From contig CP087973.1 in the NCBI GenBank assembly GCA_024426085.1, positions 1 through 64,000 of the forward strand: 64,000 nt of DNA, in the 5' to 3' direction. Below, in pieces: positions 21,502-32,259 of the stretch (position 1 is the stretch's first letter; each line of letters opens with the position of its first letter). This stretch comes from Rhizobium sp. RCAM05350. GTDB taxonomy: Bacteria > Pseudomonadota > Alphaproteobacteria > Rhizobiales > Rhizobiaceae. The notes below the pieces were generated by a model. It was not told where the DNA came from. It made no database searches and saw only the letters and a program-made list of their open reading frames with translations. The translations under genes and the position numbers were made by a program.

Positions 21502-22569
21502 TCAACCGCGCAGCAGTGGAAGCATTTGATCACCCTGCCGCCTTATCTCGGACAAGTACGGCGTGTCGGAGAGTACAAAATGGGTGATGCCCAGATCCTC
21601 ATACTTGCGCAGCGAACGGGCAACGTCTGCCGCCGAGCCGACCAGCCAGGTGGTGCCGGCACCGCCGCCGCCGAACCTGCCCGGCGCGGAGGTTGTCATC
21701 GAGGACCTCGCCGCGCTCGTGCAGATCGAGTAGCCGCTTCTGGCCCACCGCCACTGCCCGTTGATGGTCGTTCCAGCCGATGCCCTTGCTCTTGGCCATC
21801 TCGGCGACCTTCGCCTCGGCGTCGGCCCAGGCCTGTTCAGTGGTGTCGCGGACCAGCGTGGTGACCCGCAACCCGAACTCCAGCGGCGGGGAGGTCGCGG
21901 TCCAGTTCCCAACTCAGCGTCTTGAGCCGCTCGATCCGCTCGCGGACGCCGTCGAGCGGTTCACCCCAGAAGAGCTGGACATCGGCCTCGGTGGCTGAGA
22001 CTCGCTCGGCCGCCTCAGAGGCTCCGCCGAAGTAGAGCCTGGGGTGCCGACGATCGCCGCGAACATGGATACGCGGCATTACCGTGGATCCGGTGACGCT
22101 GAAGTGCTCGCCTGTAAAGGTGACGTTCTCCTCGGTCCAAAGTCTTCGAGCCAGCCGCATGAACTCCTTGGTGCGGCCATAGCGGTGTGCCTGATCGCCT
22201 TCGCTGTCGCCGTAGGCCGAAAGGTTGTCCTTGCCCGACACGATGTTGATACGCACGCGGCCGTCGGTGAGGTTATCCAGCGTGGCCGCTGCGGAGGCGA
22301 AGTTTGCCGGTCGCCAATAGCCCGGGCGTATGGCGATGAGCGGTTCGAACGTGGTGGTCCGCGCGGCGAGTGAGGCCGCGACTGTGAAGGTGTCGGGCCG
22401 GCCCCAGCCGGTGCCGATGAGCGCGCCCGTCCAGCCGTGTTCCTCCAGCGCCTTCGCATGGCCGGTCAGTGTCTCCAGGCTGTTGTGATCTTCGACGGTG
22501 ACATCGCCCCGGGTGGCCTGGTTTGATGTCGTTGGGGATATACCAGAGAAATTCGGAATTACTGCTCAT
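21502..22569 (-). CDS. SsuD-like LLM flavin-dependent monooxygenase (frame-broken)
   Basis: A bacterial-luciferase-like monooxygenase of about 355 residues, resembling FMNH2-dependent alkanesulfonate monooxygenase, which cleaves the C-S bond of alkanesulfonates to an aldehyde and sulfite. It starts MSSNSEFLWYIPNDI at 22569. Family marks are GTGWGRPDTF, PGYWRPANFA, GRVRINIVSGKDN, YFGGASEAAERV and FWGEPLDGVRERI. Breaks lie near 22530, 22270, 21890 and 21690. It is divergent from an oligopeptide-type binding protein, and a TCTATAGA palindrome lies between them. The exact substrate is not known. Confidence 0.8.
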
Positions 22570-22668
22570 GCTGGATTTCCAATTGCCGTCGATGACACGA
22601 AAGACGATGTCTTCAACATCATTGGTCTCGCTTCCATTTCGTAGATTGAAACATTAATGATGATATTG

Positions 22669-22676
22669 TCTATAGA
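22669..22676. promoter_or_regulatory. TCTATAGA palindrome, candidate regulator site
   Basis: An 8-base perfect palindrome 100 bases upstream of the SsuD-like gene and about 250 bases upstream of the divergent binding-protein gene. The same octamer recurs at 57524-57531 before another monooxygenase gene. Confidence 0.4.
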
Positions 22677-22929
22677 AAAGAAAGATTATCATCTTCTGAG
22701 ACGAAGGGTGCCACTCCTTGTTTACGAGTGCCGGAATTCGGCGAACGTCGTTTGCATCGCACATTGCCCGTAAAGGCCGCTTCGTTGAGACGGCAGGACG
22801 CAAAGGACCGCTTTCACAAACAGATAGAATTTCTGCCTTCTGATTTTCGTGGCTGACGGAGATCATCCTGATGCGGCGCAAGGGGTGTGCCGCCGGCTCT
22901 GCCGTATCGATATTTCCGGAGCAGACGTG

Positions 22930-24526
22930 ATGTCCATCAATCGCCGCCACTTCAATCAGCTGCTGTTGCTCAGCAGTGCAAGCCTCGCATTTGGCAATCC
23001 GTCATTCGCCGCCGGCGAAACACCCGTTCGGGGTGGCACGCTCAACTGGGCCTATTATCCCGACCCGACGTCGCTGATCGCCATCAACACCTCGTCCGGC
23101 ACCGGCCAGGCGATCGGGCCGAAGGTGAACGAAGGGCTTCTGGATTTCGACTACGATCTCAATCCCATTCCGCTGCTGGCGACGGAATGGTCGGTCAGCG
23201 ATGATGGCCTTCGCTATACGTTCAAGCTGCGGCAGGGCGTCAAATGGCACGACGGCAAGGATTTCACCTCTGAAGACGTCAACTTCACGATCTTTCGCCT
23301 CAAGGAAGCGCATCCGCGTGGTCGCATCACCTACCAGAATGTCACGGCTGTCGAGACACCGGACGCCCACACGGCGATCATCGTGCTGTCCAAACCGGCT
23401 CCCTATCTCGTTTCGGCGCTGAGCAGTTCAGGAGTCGCCGATCGTTCCCAAGCACGTCTACGAGACCTTCAAGCCGCAGGAGCAGCCGAAGCTGGAGCAG
23501 ACGATCGGCACCGGCCCGTTCCTGCTCAAAGAGTGGGTTCCCGGCAGCCATCTGATTTTCGACCGCAACCCGGACTATTGGGATGCCTCGAAGCCCTATC
23601 TCGACCGAGTGGTCTTGCGCGTCATTCTCGATCCAGCTGCACGTGCGGCAGCGCTCGAAACGGGCGAGATCGACATCGGCGCCAATCCGGTTCCGCTCTC
23701 CGACATCGAGCGCCTGAAGGCCAATCCGAGCCTTGTCGTCGATACGAAGACCTATGCCTATTCCGGCCCGCAGCAGCAGCTGTTCTTCAACTACGAGAAT
23801 GATATCTTGCAGAAGCGCGACGTGCGGCTGGCGATCGCGCATGCCATTGACCTGCAGAAGCTCGTCGATATCGCGCTCTACGGATATGCGCAGGTCTCGC
23901 CCAGCCCCATCAGCACTGCATTGCCGAAATGGTACGATCCGAGCATCAAGGCGCGGGAGCCGGATCCAAAGCTTGCCGAAAAGCTGCTGGACCAAGCCGG
24001 GTATCCACGCGATAGCGGCGGAACGCGCTTCAAGCTGCGGCTGGCCTACAATTCGTTCCTGCCGCAGTCCTATGCGGACTTCATCAAGCAATCGCTTGCG
24101 GTCATTGGAATCGATGCCGAAATCCTCAAACTCGACCTCGCCACCTTCCTCAAGACCGTCTATACAGACCGCAGCTGGGATATTGTCATAGAGTCTCTTT
24201 CGAACACTTTCGATCCGACGCTCGGCGTGCAGCGCGCCTATTGGTCGAAGAACTTCAAGATCGGTCTCGTCTTCTCGAACGCGAGCCATTACTCAGATCC
24301 GGAAGTGGATCGCCTGCTGGAAGCGGCGGCAATCGAACCCGACGAGAACAAGCGCCGCGACCTCTGGTATCAGTTCCAGCACTTCATCCACGACGAAGTC
24401 GTCTCCGTCGACCTGGTGGCTGCGGGCGCGCAGATCGTCGCGAATAAGAAGGTTCGGAATTTCGCGCCCGGAGCGCAGGGCATCAACAACAGCTTTGGTC
24501 AGATCTGGCTCAGTCCCGATGCCTGA
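22930..24526 (+). CDS. Oligopeptide/nickel-type ABC substrate-binding protein (SBP_bac_5)
   Basis: A periplasmic receptor of about 530 residues for an Opp/Dpp-type importer. The N-terminus MSINRRHFNQLLLLSSASLA has a Tat-like RR pair and a hydrophobic core, with cleavage near SFAAG. Family marks are FKLRQGVKWHDGKDFTSEDV, IGTGPFLLKEWVPGSHL, RNPDYWD, DVRLAIAHAIDLQKLV and FDPTLGVQRAYWSKNF. One extra G near 23432 breaks the frame between SSS and ESPIVPKHVYE. Three close paralogues lie at 34.5, 46.4 and 48.0 kb. No permease genes adjoin it, so it presumably shares the 36.4-40.3 kb importer. Ligand inferred to be an organosulfur compound from context. Confidence 0.85.
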
Positions 24527-24545
24527 CGCCTTTCCGCTGACACCA

Positions 24546-24581
24546 TGATCCCGGCCACGGCGTTTCCTGCGGCCGGGATCA
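24546..24581. terminator. Bidirectional hairpin between convergent genes
   Basis: TGATCCCGGCC (24546-24556) and GGCCGGGATCA (24571-24581) form a perfect 11-base stem with a 14-base loop. It lies between the binding-protein gene and the convergent monooxygenase gene. No T-run follows, so termination efficiency is uncertain. Confidence 0.6.
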
Positions 24582-24607
24582 CGTGGTAAAGCCGAGACTC
24601 TAAGCGC

Positions 24608-25832
24608 TCAGACTTGGCCGACTTTGTATTGCGCTGGCGGCGGCGTGCCGTTGACAGCGAAATCGCCGACGATCCGATCGCGGTAGATGCGCGGGTTATG
24701 GGACGATATCGTTCTTGCGTTGCGCCAGTAGCGATCAAGATCAAGACCACGCTTGGTCGCCGAAGCGCCAAGTGCATCGAACAGCAGAGTCGTTGCGTCC
24801 AGTACAAGGGTGGTGACGACGTGGACCGATTGGTTGATCTCGAGTTCGGCAATCGCGTTGGCGCGCTCGGTTACCGCTGCATCTTCGGCGAAGCTTGCCT
24901 CATAGGCGCGTTGAACCGCCTCGGCCGCTTTAAGAACGATGGCGCCCGCCGAATAGGCCGCACCCCGCACCCGGCCGACGACTTGCAATATCTGCGGATC
25001 CTCGCTCACACTGGCCGCATTGCCATGGCTGTAGATACGCTTGCGCTCGCTGACCAGCCGGGCAACGTCGCTGGCGGCTGCGGACCGATACCAGCAAGCG
25101 TCACGAGATGAACGAGCTGGAAGAAGGCCGAGGAATATTTGAACCGCCCACCGGGCGGCGTGACAAGCTCTGCGCGCAATGACGACGTTGGAGAAAAGGG
25201 CGGTACCGCTCGCCGTCAACGACTGGCCGAAGCCATCCCAGTCGTCGATGACGTCGACGCCCTCGGCCCGTCGCGGCACCAACACACCGACCGGTTCGCC
25301 GTTCTCGTCCGCTTCCACCGAGATTGATCCAATCGGCAAACAGCGATCCCGTGGTGTAGTATTTGGTGCCATTGAGAAGAAAGTGGTCGCCATTGCGGGT
25401 CAGCTTCGTCGCGAACGAGCCGATCTTTGAATCCCCAACCTCGGAAAAACCGCTGCCGATCAGTTCCCTGGCGGCAATGCGTCCGATCCATTCGGCTCGC
25501 CACTCAAGCGCGGTTGAATTCAGAACATCTTCCGTGAAACCGAAATGCGACCGCAGGGCATTGGTGACATTGGAGTCGGCGGCCGAGAGTTCGATCAGCA
25601 GGGCGAAAAGCTCCGGCAGAGTGGCATCGAAGCCGCGGTCATCTGCCGTAAGCCGCAGTGTCGTGAAGCCGCTTTCCCGCAGCCACTTGATCTGCTCATG
25701 TGGCAATTCGCGAACAAGGTCGCGCTCGACAGCCGAGGCGCGGATACGGTCAAAGACAGGCCTGAACCGCTCTGCCAATTCATCATAGCGCAGCGTCGGG
25801 CCTGCGCCCCACGCCAGATCGATCTGGGTCAT
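24608..25832 (-). CDS. Acyl-CoA-dehydrogenase-fold flavin monooxygenase (SfnB/DszC-like)
   Basis: About 408 residues with the acyl-CoA dehydrogenase fold, used by DszC- and SfnB/SfnC-type enzymes to oxygenate organosulfur compounds with reduced flavin. Marks: RESGFTTLRL, AADSNVTNALRSHFGFTEDV, NGTKYYTTGSLFADWI, DDWDGFGQSLTASGT, and C-terminal FDALGASATKRGLDLDRYWR with NARTISSHNPR. Breaks lie near 25380, 25310, 25130 and 25050. The start ATG shares bases with the ssuB stop (TGATG), so translation is coupled. It closes an operon ssuA-ssuC-ssuB-monooxygenase, which implies that the imported compound is its substrate. Confidence 0.8.
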
Positions 25833-26608
25833 CAATGTCCATCCGAGATTTGAGATATAAGGCTGGGGGACCGTGAGGCCGGAGGCGTGGTTTCCACGAC
25901 GCCAAGCCAATCCAACAGTTGCAAGCGCAGGCGGCCGAATTGCCTCTCACTCGGGGAGCGAGGCCTCGGTAGATCGACGACGATCTCGTGCGCAACCGTG
26001 CCATCCCGCATGACGACCACCCGATCGGCAAGGAGCAGCGCTTCCTCGACATCGTGCGTCACCAGAAGAACGGCCTGACGGTGCTTTTGCCAGAGGTCCG
26101 CGACGAGTGCTTGTGCTTTCAGCCGCGTCAGCGCATCGAGGGAACCGAACGGCTCGTCGAGAAGGAGCAGATCGGGATTGCGGACGAGCGCGCGGGCGAG
26201 CGAGGCACGTTGCGCCTCACCACCCGAAAGGTCCTTCGGCCAGGCATCGCCACGATGGGCGAGACCGACTTCGGTAAGTGCCGCGTCGGCATGGGTGCGG
26301 TCGCGCCCTTCGCGAAGGCCGGTGACCACGTTGTTCCAGACCCGCTTCCAGGGAAACAGTCGGGGCGATTGAAAGGCGACGCCGCGGCGTGGCGACACCC
26401 GCACGTCGCCTTCTATCTCGTGATCCAGATCGGCAAGAATGCGCAGCAGCGTGCTTTTCCCGCAGCCGCTGGCGCCGAGCAGGGCCACGAACTCGCCGCG
26501 CTTTATATCGAGATCGAGTGCGTCGATGACCAAGCGTTCCCCGAACCGGCGTGTCAGCCCGCGAACGCTGACGGCAAGCGAGTGCCGCGCTTTTTCAGAT
26601 GACAGCAT
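25832..26608 (-). CDS. ssuB: SsuB-like ABC transporter ATPase
   Basis: The ATP-binding subunit of an aliphatic sulfonate/taurine-type importer, 258 residues and intact. Walker A is [11 protein letters not shown], the Q-loop is in VAFQSPRLFPW, the signature LSGGEAQRASLARAL, Walker B LLLLDEPFGSLD and the H-loop LLVTHDVEEALLLADRVVVM. The SPRLFPW sequence after the Q-loop is typical of the SsuB/TauB/NrtD group. It starts three bases after the permease stop and overlaps the following monooxygenase start. Specificity for sulfonates is inferred from context. Confidence 0.9.
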   Translation of the reverse strand: MLSSEKARHSLAVSVRGLTRRFGERLVIDALDLDIKRGEFVALLGASGCGKSTLLRILADLDHEIEGDVRVSPRRGVAFQSPRLFPWKRVWNNVVTGLREGRDRTHADAALTEVGLAHRGDAWPKDLSGGEAQRASLARALVRNPDLLLLDEPFGSLDALTRLKAQALVADLWQKHRQAVLLVTHDVEEALLLADRVVVMRDGTVAHEIVVDLPRPRSPSERQFGRLRLQLLDWLGVVETTPPASRSPSLISQISDGH

Positions 26609-26611
26609 GGG

Positions 26612-27445
26612 TCACGCTCCGTCGAAGCTCTGGCGCCAGCTGAGGAGCAACTTCTCCAGCAACCGGACAATGAGGTCGGCCGACAGTCCCAGCAATGCGT
26701 AGATGGCAAGGCAGAGAATGATGATGTCGACGCGATAGACCTCTCTGGCATGGGTGATGAGGTAGCCGAGCCCGCCTTGCGCGTTTACGGTTTCCGCAAA
26801 GACGAGTGCCAACCAGGCGGAGCCGAGGGAATAGCGCAATCCGACCAGAAGATTGGGCAGCGCGCCGGGCAGGATCACCTGGAAGATGAGAGCGGCTCGC
26901 CCGAAGTTCAGCGTATGCGCCACCTCGACAAGGGTCTTGTCGACGTTTCGGATGCCGGCAAAGGTATTGATGTAAAGCGGAAACGTAACGGCAAAAGCGA
27001 CGAGGGTGATTTTCGGCGTCTCGTCGATGCCGAGCCAGATGATCAGCAGTGGTATGAGACCTGCCCATGGCAGGGTGCGGGCCATCTGCATCGGCGCGTC
27101 GACGATATCCTCACCCAACCGAAACAAGCCGGAAATCAGCGCGAGGCCAACGCCGGTAACGAACCCGAAACCAAAACCGATGACAACCCGCTCCAGCGAC
27201 AGCATCAGAGCGTCGCCAAGTTCGCCTCCATTGACCAGGTCGAGAAAGGTCTGCCACAGCGTTTGAGGCGAAGGGAAGATGTCTTCCGATATCCAGCCAT
27301 ATGTCGTGGCCAACCACCAGAGGAGGACAAGAGCAATGGCGCCGGTGCTCTTGCTAAGGCTGCGCGGAGCAAGATGGCGTCCCCGCCGCCGGGCGGGGAT
27401 AATGCGTTCGAGTTCCGGGTTCTGTGCGTAGGGATCTGACGACAC
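26612..27445 (-). CDS. ssuC: SsuC-like ABC transporter permease
   Basis: The inner-membrane permease of the same importer, 277 residues, intact, with about six membrane segments. It starts in the cytoplasm (MSSDPYAQNPELERIIPARR), then LLWWLATTYGWISEDIFPSP is the usual SsuC opening. PLLIIWLGIDETPKITLVAF and the EAA-type loop with IRNVDKTLVEVAHTLNFGR contact the ATPase. Operon position is between ssuA (gap 48 bases) and ssuB (gap 3 bases). Confidence 0.9.
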   Translation of the reverse strand: MSSDPYAQNPELERIIPARRRGRHLAPRSLSKSTGAIALVLLWWLATTYGWISEDIFPSPQTLWQTFLDLVNGGELGDALMLSLERVVIGFGFGFVTGVGLALISGLFRLGEDIVDAPMQMARTLPWAGLIPLLIIWLGIDETPKITLVAFAVTFPLYINTFAGIRNVDKTLVEVAHTLNFGRAALIFQVILPGALPNLLVGLRYSLGSAWLALVFAETVNAQGGLGYLITHAREVYRVDIIILCLAIYALLGLSADLIVRLLEKLLLSWRQSFDGA

Positions 27446-27493
27446 GTCGTGGGTCGTCGGGCCTGCGTTCTGATAGAGCCGTGAGGGTTGCCA

Positions 27494-28518
27494 TCAGTTC
27501 GTCTTTGCGAGCTTCTTGTTTTCGTCATTGACCACGCTCTCGAAGTCCCTGGCGACGTAGTCTTCGACATTGAATTCCTTCTTGAAGTCGCCGGTCTGAT
27601 GGAAGAAGGCGATTTCTTTCTTCCATCCTTCGATGACATCAGGATCGGTCGACGGAACGAAATCAACCGACGAACGGCTGGTCTGGAGGTTCGCCGCATC
27701 CGGCGAAATCTGCGACAGTTTCACGATCTGCTGCGACCATTCGGCGGGATGAGCATTGACCCATGCCTGAGCGCGGATGATCCGGCGGGTCAGATCCTGA
27801 AGTGCTGCCTTGCGTGCCGGATCGGCCAGAGCTTCGGCCGGCGCATAAAGAACGTTGGCGGTATCGATGACCTTGCTCAGGGATTGCAGGATGCGCGCGC
27901 GTGCTGCTGCTGCGCAATGGCCGTGTTGGGATCCCAGACGACGAAGGCATCGACCTGGCCGTTGACGAGAGCGGACAGGCCATCGGTCGTATTCAGACGA
28001 AGGATCAGCTTCTCGTCCCAGGGCACGCCGGCAACCTCGAGCGCTTTTGCGAACTGGTAGTGTTGCTTGGTGAAATAGGGCAGCGCGACCTTGCGGCCTT
28101 TCAGTTCCCCAACCGTCTTGAGCGGAGAGTCGCCACGCACGAGGATTGCGCTGCCGCTTTCCTTGCGCTCCAGCGTGGCGGCAAGAATAGAGATTTTCAA
28201 ACCATTGGCGATCCCGAAGAGGACGCCGGTGTCACCACCCGCGGCGATATCGACATGGCCGGCGCGCAGGGCTTCAACCAGTGGCGGGGTGGAGTCGAAA
28301 TCCGCCCATTTGATCTTGTAGGGCAGATTTTCGGCTTCGCCCGAGGCAAGCAACTGGCGGTGGAGGCCGGTCTTGTTCGGCGTCCCGACAGTGATCGTGA
28401 CCGCTAAAAGATCCGGCGCTGCCGTGTCCTGCGTGAGGGCCGCCGTCGTGGAAAAGGCAAGGAGAGCCACGCCGAGGCCGACCTTCTTGGCGAGTTGATT
28501 AAGCGATGCGACAATCAT
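27494..28518 (-). CDS. ssuA: SsuA-like sulfonate ABC substrate-binding protein (frame-broken)
   Basis: A periplasmic receptor of about 340 residues in the SsuA/NMT1 group. It has a Sec-type signal peptide (hydrophobic LGVALLAFSTTAALT), then VTITVGTPNKTGLHRQLLAS, VDIAAGGDTGVLFGIANGLK, LKGRKVALPYFTKQHYQFAK and VDAFVVWDPNTAIAQQQ. Two extra bases in a GCGCGC run near 27895 break the frame. It resumes at SLSKVIDTANVLYAP with a second slip near 27720, and ends SVVNDENKKLAKTN. It is first gene of the ssuA-C-B-monooxygenase operon and divergent from the rhodanese gene. Confidence 0.85.
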
Positions 28519-28640
28519 TCTGCTTCCTTTCGATGATGGGCGGGAGCCATTGGACAGGGCTTGCTTTCTGTCTGTGTTCTTGGCTCTGTTGAATAAAAGA
28601 AGCCTAGGGTGCCGCGTTGCCCTAGATAAGGTAATTTAAA

Positions 28641-28660
28641 CTATAGATTTTATAGATAAT
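28641..28660. promoter_or_regulatory. CTATAGA / TATAGAT repeat in the ssuA-rhodanese divergent region
   Basis: CTATAGA (28641-28647) and TATAGATAAT (28651-28660) lie ten bases apart, about one helix turn, in an AT-rich stretch 110-140 bases from both divergent starts. TATAGATAAT recurs exactly at 49789-49798. A LysR-type sulfur regulator such as CysB is a plausible binder; this is inference. Confidence 0.4.
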
Positions 28661-28769
28661 GAAAACGCATTTCCGCCTTGGGTGAATGCTCGCATGCCGC
28701 AGCCTTCACGATCCTTCTGCAGGGTCCGTACTCTTAGCCGGATCAATTGGACCGACGAAGGAGTAGATT

Positions 28770-29859
28770 ATGAGTGCGAAGGCGATTTCTCTTGAGACTT
28801 TTCGCAATTGGCTGGCGGACGGAGAAGAACTCGCGGTCCTGGATATCCATGAGCCCGACGTCGTGGGTTATGCGTCGCCTTTATTCGCGACCAATCTGCC
28901 GGCAGGGCGTGTTCTGGGTGAAGTCGACAACTTCATCCCCCGCAAAGCCGTTCGCACGGTCCTTGTCGATGGCGGCGACGGCAAGGCGGAGGCGCTGGTG
29001 TCACGGCTTGAAGAAAAGGCCGGTCAGCCGTGTTTTGGCTTGCCGGCGGCATTCCGGCCTGGACGGCGAGCGGCGAGGGCCTGCCGACCTTCGATATACC
29101 GGGGCGTCGATTTCTCGGTCGCAGTGAAGGATGAAAGGGGTACGCCGGTCGTTTCCGTCGCAGAACTCAAGGCGCTTCACGATGCCGGTGAAGATGTGAT
29201 CGTCATAGACACGCGCACGGTTCCGGAATTCACCAGGGATCATGTGCCCGGCGCAGTCAGCATCCCGGGTGCGGAACTGCTTCTGCGTTTCAAGGACGTA
29301 GTCCCTTCGGAAAAGACCAAGGTGATTGTCTCCTGCGCAGGCTTGCCACGCGCGATTCTCGGGGCGCAGACATTGATCGATGCCGAAGTGCCCAATCCGG
29401 TCTCCTACCTGCACGATGGCACCAAGGCCTGGATCAATGCGGGCCTGCCACTCAGAAACCGGCAAGACTCTCACATATGGTCAGGCCAGCGCGGCGTCCC
29501 GCGAATTTGCCCGCGCACATATTGGCACACTCGGCAAGGACGACCATTTCGCTACGCTCGATCTCGCAACAGCCCGCCAATGGGCGGCTGATCCTGATCG
29601 CACCACCTATCTCCTGGACGTCCGCACGCCGGAAGAATTTACCGAAAGTCATCTTCCCGGCAGCCTGTCATCGGAAGGCGGCCAATTGCTTGGCGTCGCC
29701 TATCGCACGATCGCCGTTCGTGGGGCGCGGGTCGTGCTGGTCGATGACCTGCTCGGCGTGCGGGCGCGAACCGTCGCGCATTGGCTCCAGCGTCGGGGCT
29801 ATGAGATCGCGCTCCTCCTGGTCGACTTTGACTCCGGCAAGCTGAGCGCAGTCGCATGA
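28770..29859 (+). CDS. Multi-domain rhodanese sulfurtransferase (frame-broken)
   Basis: Three rhodanese domains in about 363 residues. Domain 1 holds LAVLDIHEPDVVGYA and, once a pair of compensating indels at about 29030 and 29095 is undone, the closing WLAGGIPAW. Domain 2 has VIVIDTRTVPEFTRDHVPGA and the active-site loop SCAGLPRA with the only catalytic Cys, near residue 188. Domain 3, in another frame after 29455, has YLLDVRTPEEFTESHLPGS but VDDLLGVRART in place of a Cys loop. Domain 1 also lacks Cys (VDGGDGK). Rhodaneses move sulfane sulfur to thiophilic acceptors; here it may handle released sulfur. The stop overlaps the next ATG as ATGA. Confidence 0.8.
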
Positions 29860-31048
29860 CACCGGTATCTTCCGTGTCGCAGCCCACGAGTGCAGCTGAA
29901 CCTCAGATCAAGCTGACCTCGCCGCTCGACTACGCCGAAAGCCCGCTTTCGAAGGCGGCAAGACAGCCGATGATGCTTGGGCTCTTCCTGAACCTACAGG
30001 ATATCCGCGTCACCAACCTGCCGACGAACAATACCTGGACGTTCGACTATAACGCCGAGATCGTCCAGCAGGGCGAGGCGCTCGGTTTCGAGCTAGCCTT
30101 CAGCAGAACGCAATGGCTGCCGAAAGGCGGCTATGACGGCGATGCGTCGCTCGATGCCTTCGTGGCGCTGGGGGCCATGGCCGCGATCACGAAGAAGATC
30201 CTGCTGATCTCCACGGTGCACGTGCTCTACGGCCCCTGGCATCCGTTGCACTTCGCCAAATTCGGCGCGACCCTGGATCATGTCGCCAAAGGTCGGTGGG
30301 GCGTGAACATCGTCACCGGTCACCGGGCGATCGAGCACGAAATGTTTGGTTGGCAGCGCATCGAGCATGACAAGCGCTACCAGATGGCGGCGGAATTTTT
30401 CGGACGTTGTCCAGCGTCTATGGGCGGACGACGAGAACTATTCCTATGAAGGACAGCTTTCGCCCTGGAAGCTGAACAATGCCTATATCACGCCGAAACC
30501 GCTCTATGGCCGGCCGATCCTGGTGAACGCGACAGGTTCGCCGGCTGGGATCGATTTCGCGGCGGGTTATTCGGATATTGTTTTCATCACCTCTCCGGGC
30601 GGAGCGCATATCGAGATCCGCCCTTGAGACCTTGCCGGAGCATACCGCGCATTCACAAGGCCGCCTCTGCGAAAGGGCGGCAGGTGCGGACGCTCATCAA
30701 TCCCATCATCGTCAGCAGGGATACTGAAAAGGAAACCGCGGACTACCTTGACGCGATCGTTTCCAACAAGCCGGCGCCCGCCGGTCATCAGTTCGGCAGG
30801 TCTACGTATGAGAGCGATGCCCACGCCTGGCGGGGACGGCTGGATGCGACCCATAAACAGGGCCATGGGCTTGGCGGCAACATCGAAATCATCGGCACAC
30901 CGGAGCAAGTTGTCCGAGCAGCTGCTGGGACTGAAGAAGGCGGGTATTGATGGAATTCAGGTCAGCTTCCACGACTTCAGGATCGACCTGCAGCATTTCG
31001 GCAGAGCGGATCCTGCCCTTGATGAAGCAGGCAGGATTGAGACTTTAG
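29856..31048 (+). CDS. SfnG-like LLM flavin-dependent monooxygenase (frame-broken)
   Basis: About 397 residues, related to FMNH2-dependent dimethylsulfone monooxygenase SfnG. Marks: GLFLNLQDIRVTN, TWTFDYNAEIVQQGEALGFE, TQWLPKGGYDG, STVHVLYGPWHPLHFAKFGA, GRWGVNIVTGHRAIEHEMFG and YSDIVFITSPGGAHIEI. Breaks occur near 30400, 30620, 30905 and 30985; the repaired end is LPLMKQAGLRL with TAG at 31046. The start overlaps the rhodanese stop. A paralogue lies at 33.3-34.5 kb. In the GLFLNLQ region it departs from the GLFLPIQ of the paralogue, so substrates may differ. Confidence 0.8.
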
Positions 31049-31078
31049 ATGCCGCGCCATTGAAAGCACGGCATCTCC

Positions 31079-32237
31079 TCATTTCGAAGCGGAGGCTCGG
31101 GCCAGAGCACTCTTTGCCGCGATCGCACGGATCATATGGCTTTGCGGGGCATGTGAGCGGGCTGTGATTGCGTCGCGGTGATGCCGCTCGAGTTGGAAAT
31201 CACGGTTCAGGCCCGGATTGCCGGCAAGCTCCAAGGCGAGGTTGGTGACAGCGACGGCATTGTCGATGACGACGTGGCGCACGCTCATACCGTCCATTCC
31301 AACCGGCCGTTCGGCATCGACGTCTTCGCCCAGCGAACGCAGCAACCTTTCGTTCGTCGCCAGCCGGATCTCGATCTCTCCCAGGCCGTCCTGGATGCGC
31401 GGAACCGTCGCGATCGGCGCGCCCAGGCTGGCCGGTGCGTGATGCGCGGCAAAGTGGAGGACGCGATCGCGCGCCGACCTGGCCACACCGTGATAGACAG
31501 CGCCGATCAGAGAGAAGAAGAAGGCCGTCGCATGCTCGTGGCGCGCAATCGGCTCCGACGCTGGTTGGGCTTCGATGATATCGTCAACCGGTATGACGAC
31601 GTCGTCGAGAATGATGTCGTCGCTGGCCGTTGCATGCATGCCGGCGGCATTCCACGTCTTTTCGATGTGCAGTCCGGGTGCATCGGTCGGTATGAGGAAG
31701 GAGGCAAGGCGCGGCGTCTCCTCGTCCGTCAGCGCCAGCAGCGCGACCCATTTCAGGATCGGAATGCCGGTGACGTAGCTCTTGCGCCCGGTAATCCGCC
31801 AGGTTTCGCCAACGCGTCGCGCGATCGTTTCAGGGCAGTACACCATGGGCGGGCGAACCGATGCGCAGCTCGGCCTGGGCGGCGTTGATCAAAGCCAGAC
31901 TCAGACGGTTTGCCGACAAGATGCGCTCAGCCAGGTGAGGCGCCCATTTGCCGAAGCGGCGGATCGAATAATGCGTGTTGTAGTGCATGGCGAGAACCAG
32001 CGCCGTCGAAGGCTCGCCGCGGGCGATTTCGCTGATGATCGTCTGTGCCTCCTTGAGGCCGCCGCCGAGGCCGCCATGCTCGCGCGCGGATACAAGCCCG
32101 AGGAGACCCACCTCGAACAGTCTCTCGAAATTGGCGAAGGGAAAGTCGCCCGTGGCGTCGTGATGGGCGGCATTGGCAGAAAATTCATCGGCAAGGCTTT
32201 GCGCCCTGCCGATCAGGTCGTTGAAATCCTGTGTCAT
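31079..32237 (-). CDS. Acyl-CoA-dehydrogenase-fold monooxygenase (DszC/SfnC-like)
   Basis: About 385 residues. It opens MTQDFNDLIGRAQSLADEFS, followed by FEVGLLGLVSAREHGGLGGG, ALVLAMHYNTHYSIRRFGKW, then after a break near 31845 RITGRKSYVTGIPILKWVAL, GMHATASDDIILDDV and a C-terminal helical bundle with LALELAGNPGL. The fold binds FAD or FMN, and in sulfur clusters such proteins oxygenate thiophenes, sulfoxides or similar. It is the last gene of a minus-strand operon of binding protein, SfnG-like enzyme and DszB-like desulfinase, and converges on the SfnG-like gene at 31048. A true acyl-CoA dehydrogenase is the alternative, less likely here. Confidence 0.75.
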
Positions 32238-32259
32238 GATGATCTGGATGCTCTCTGCG

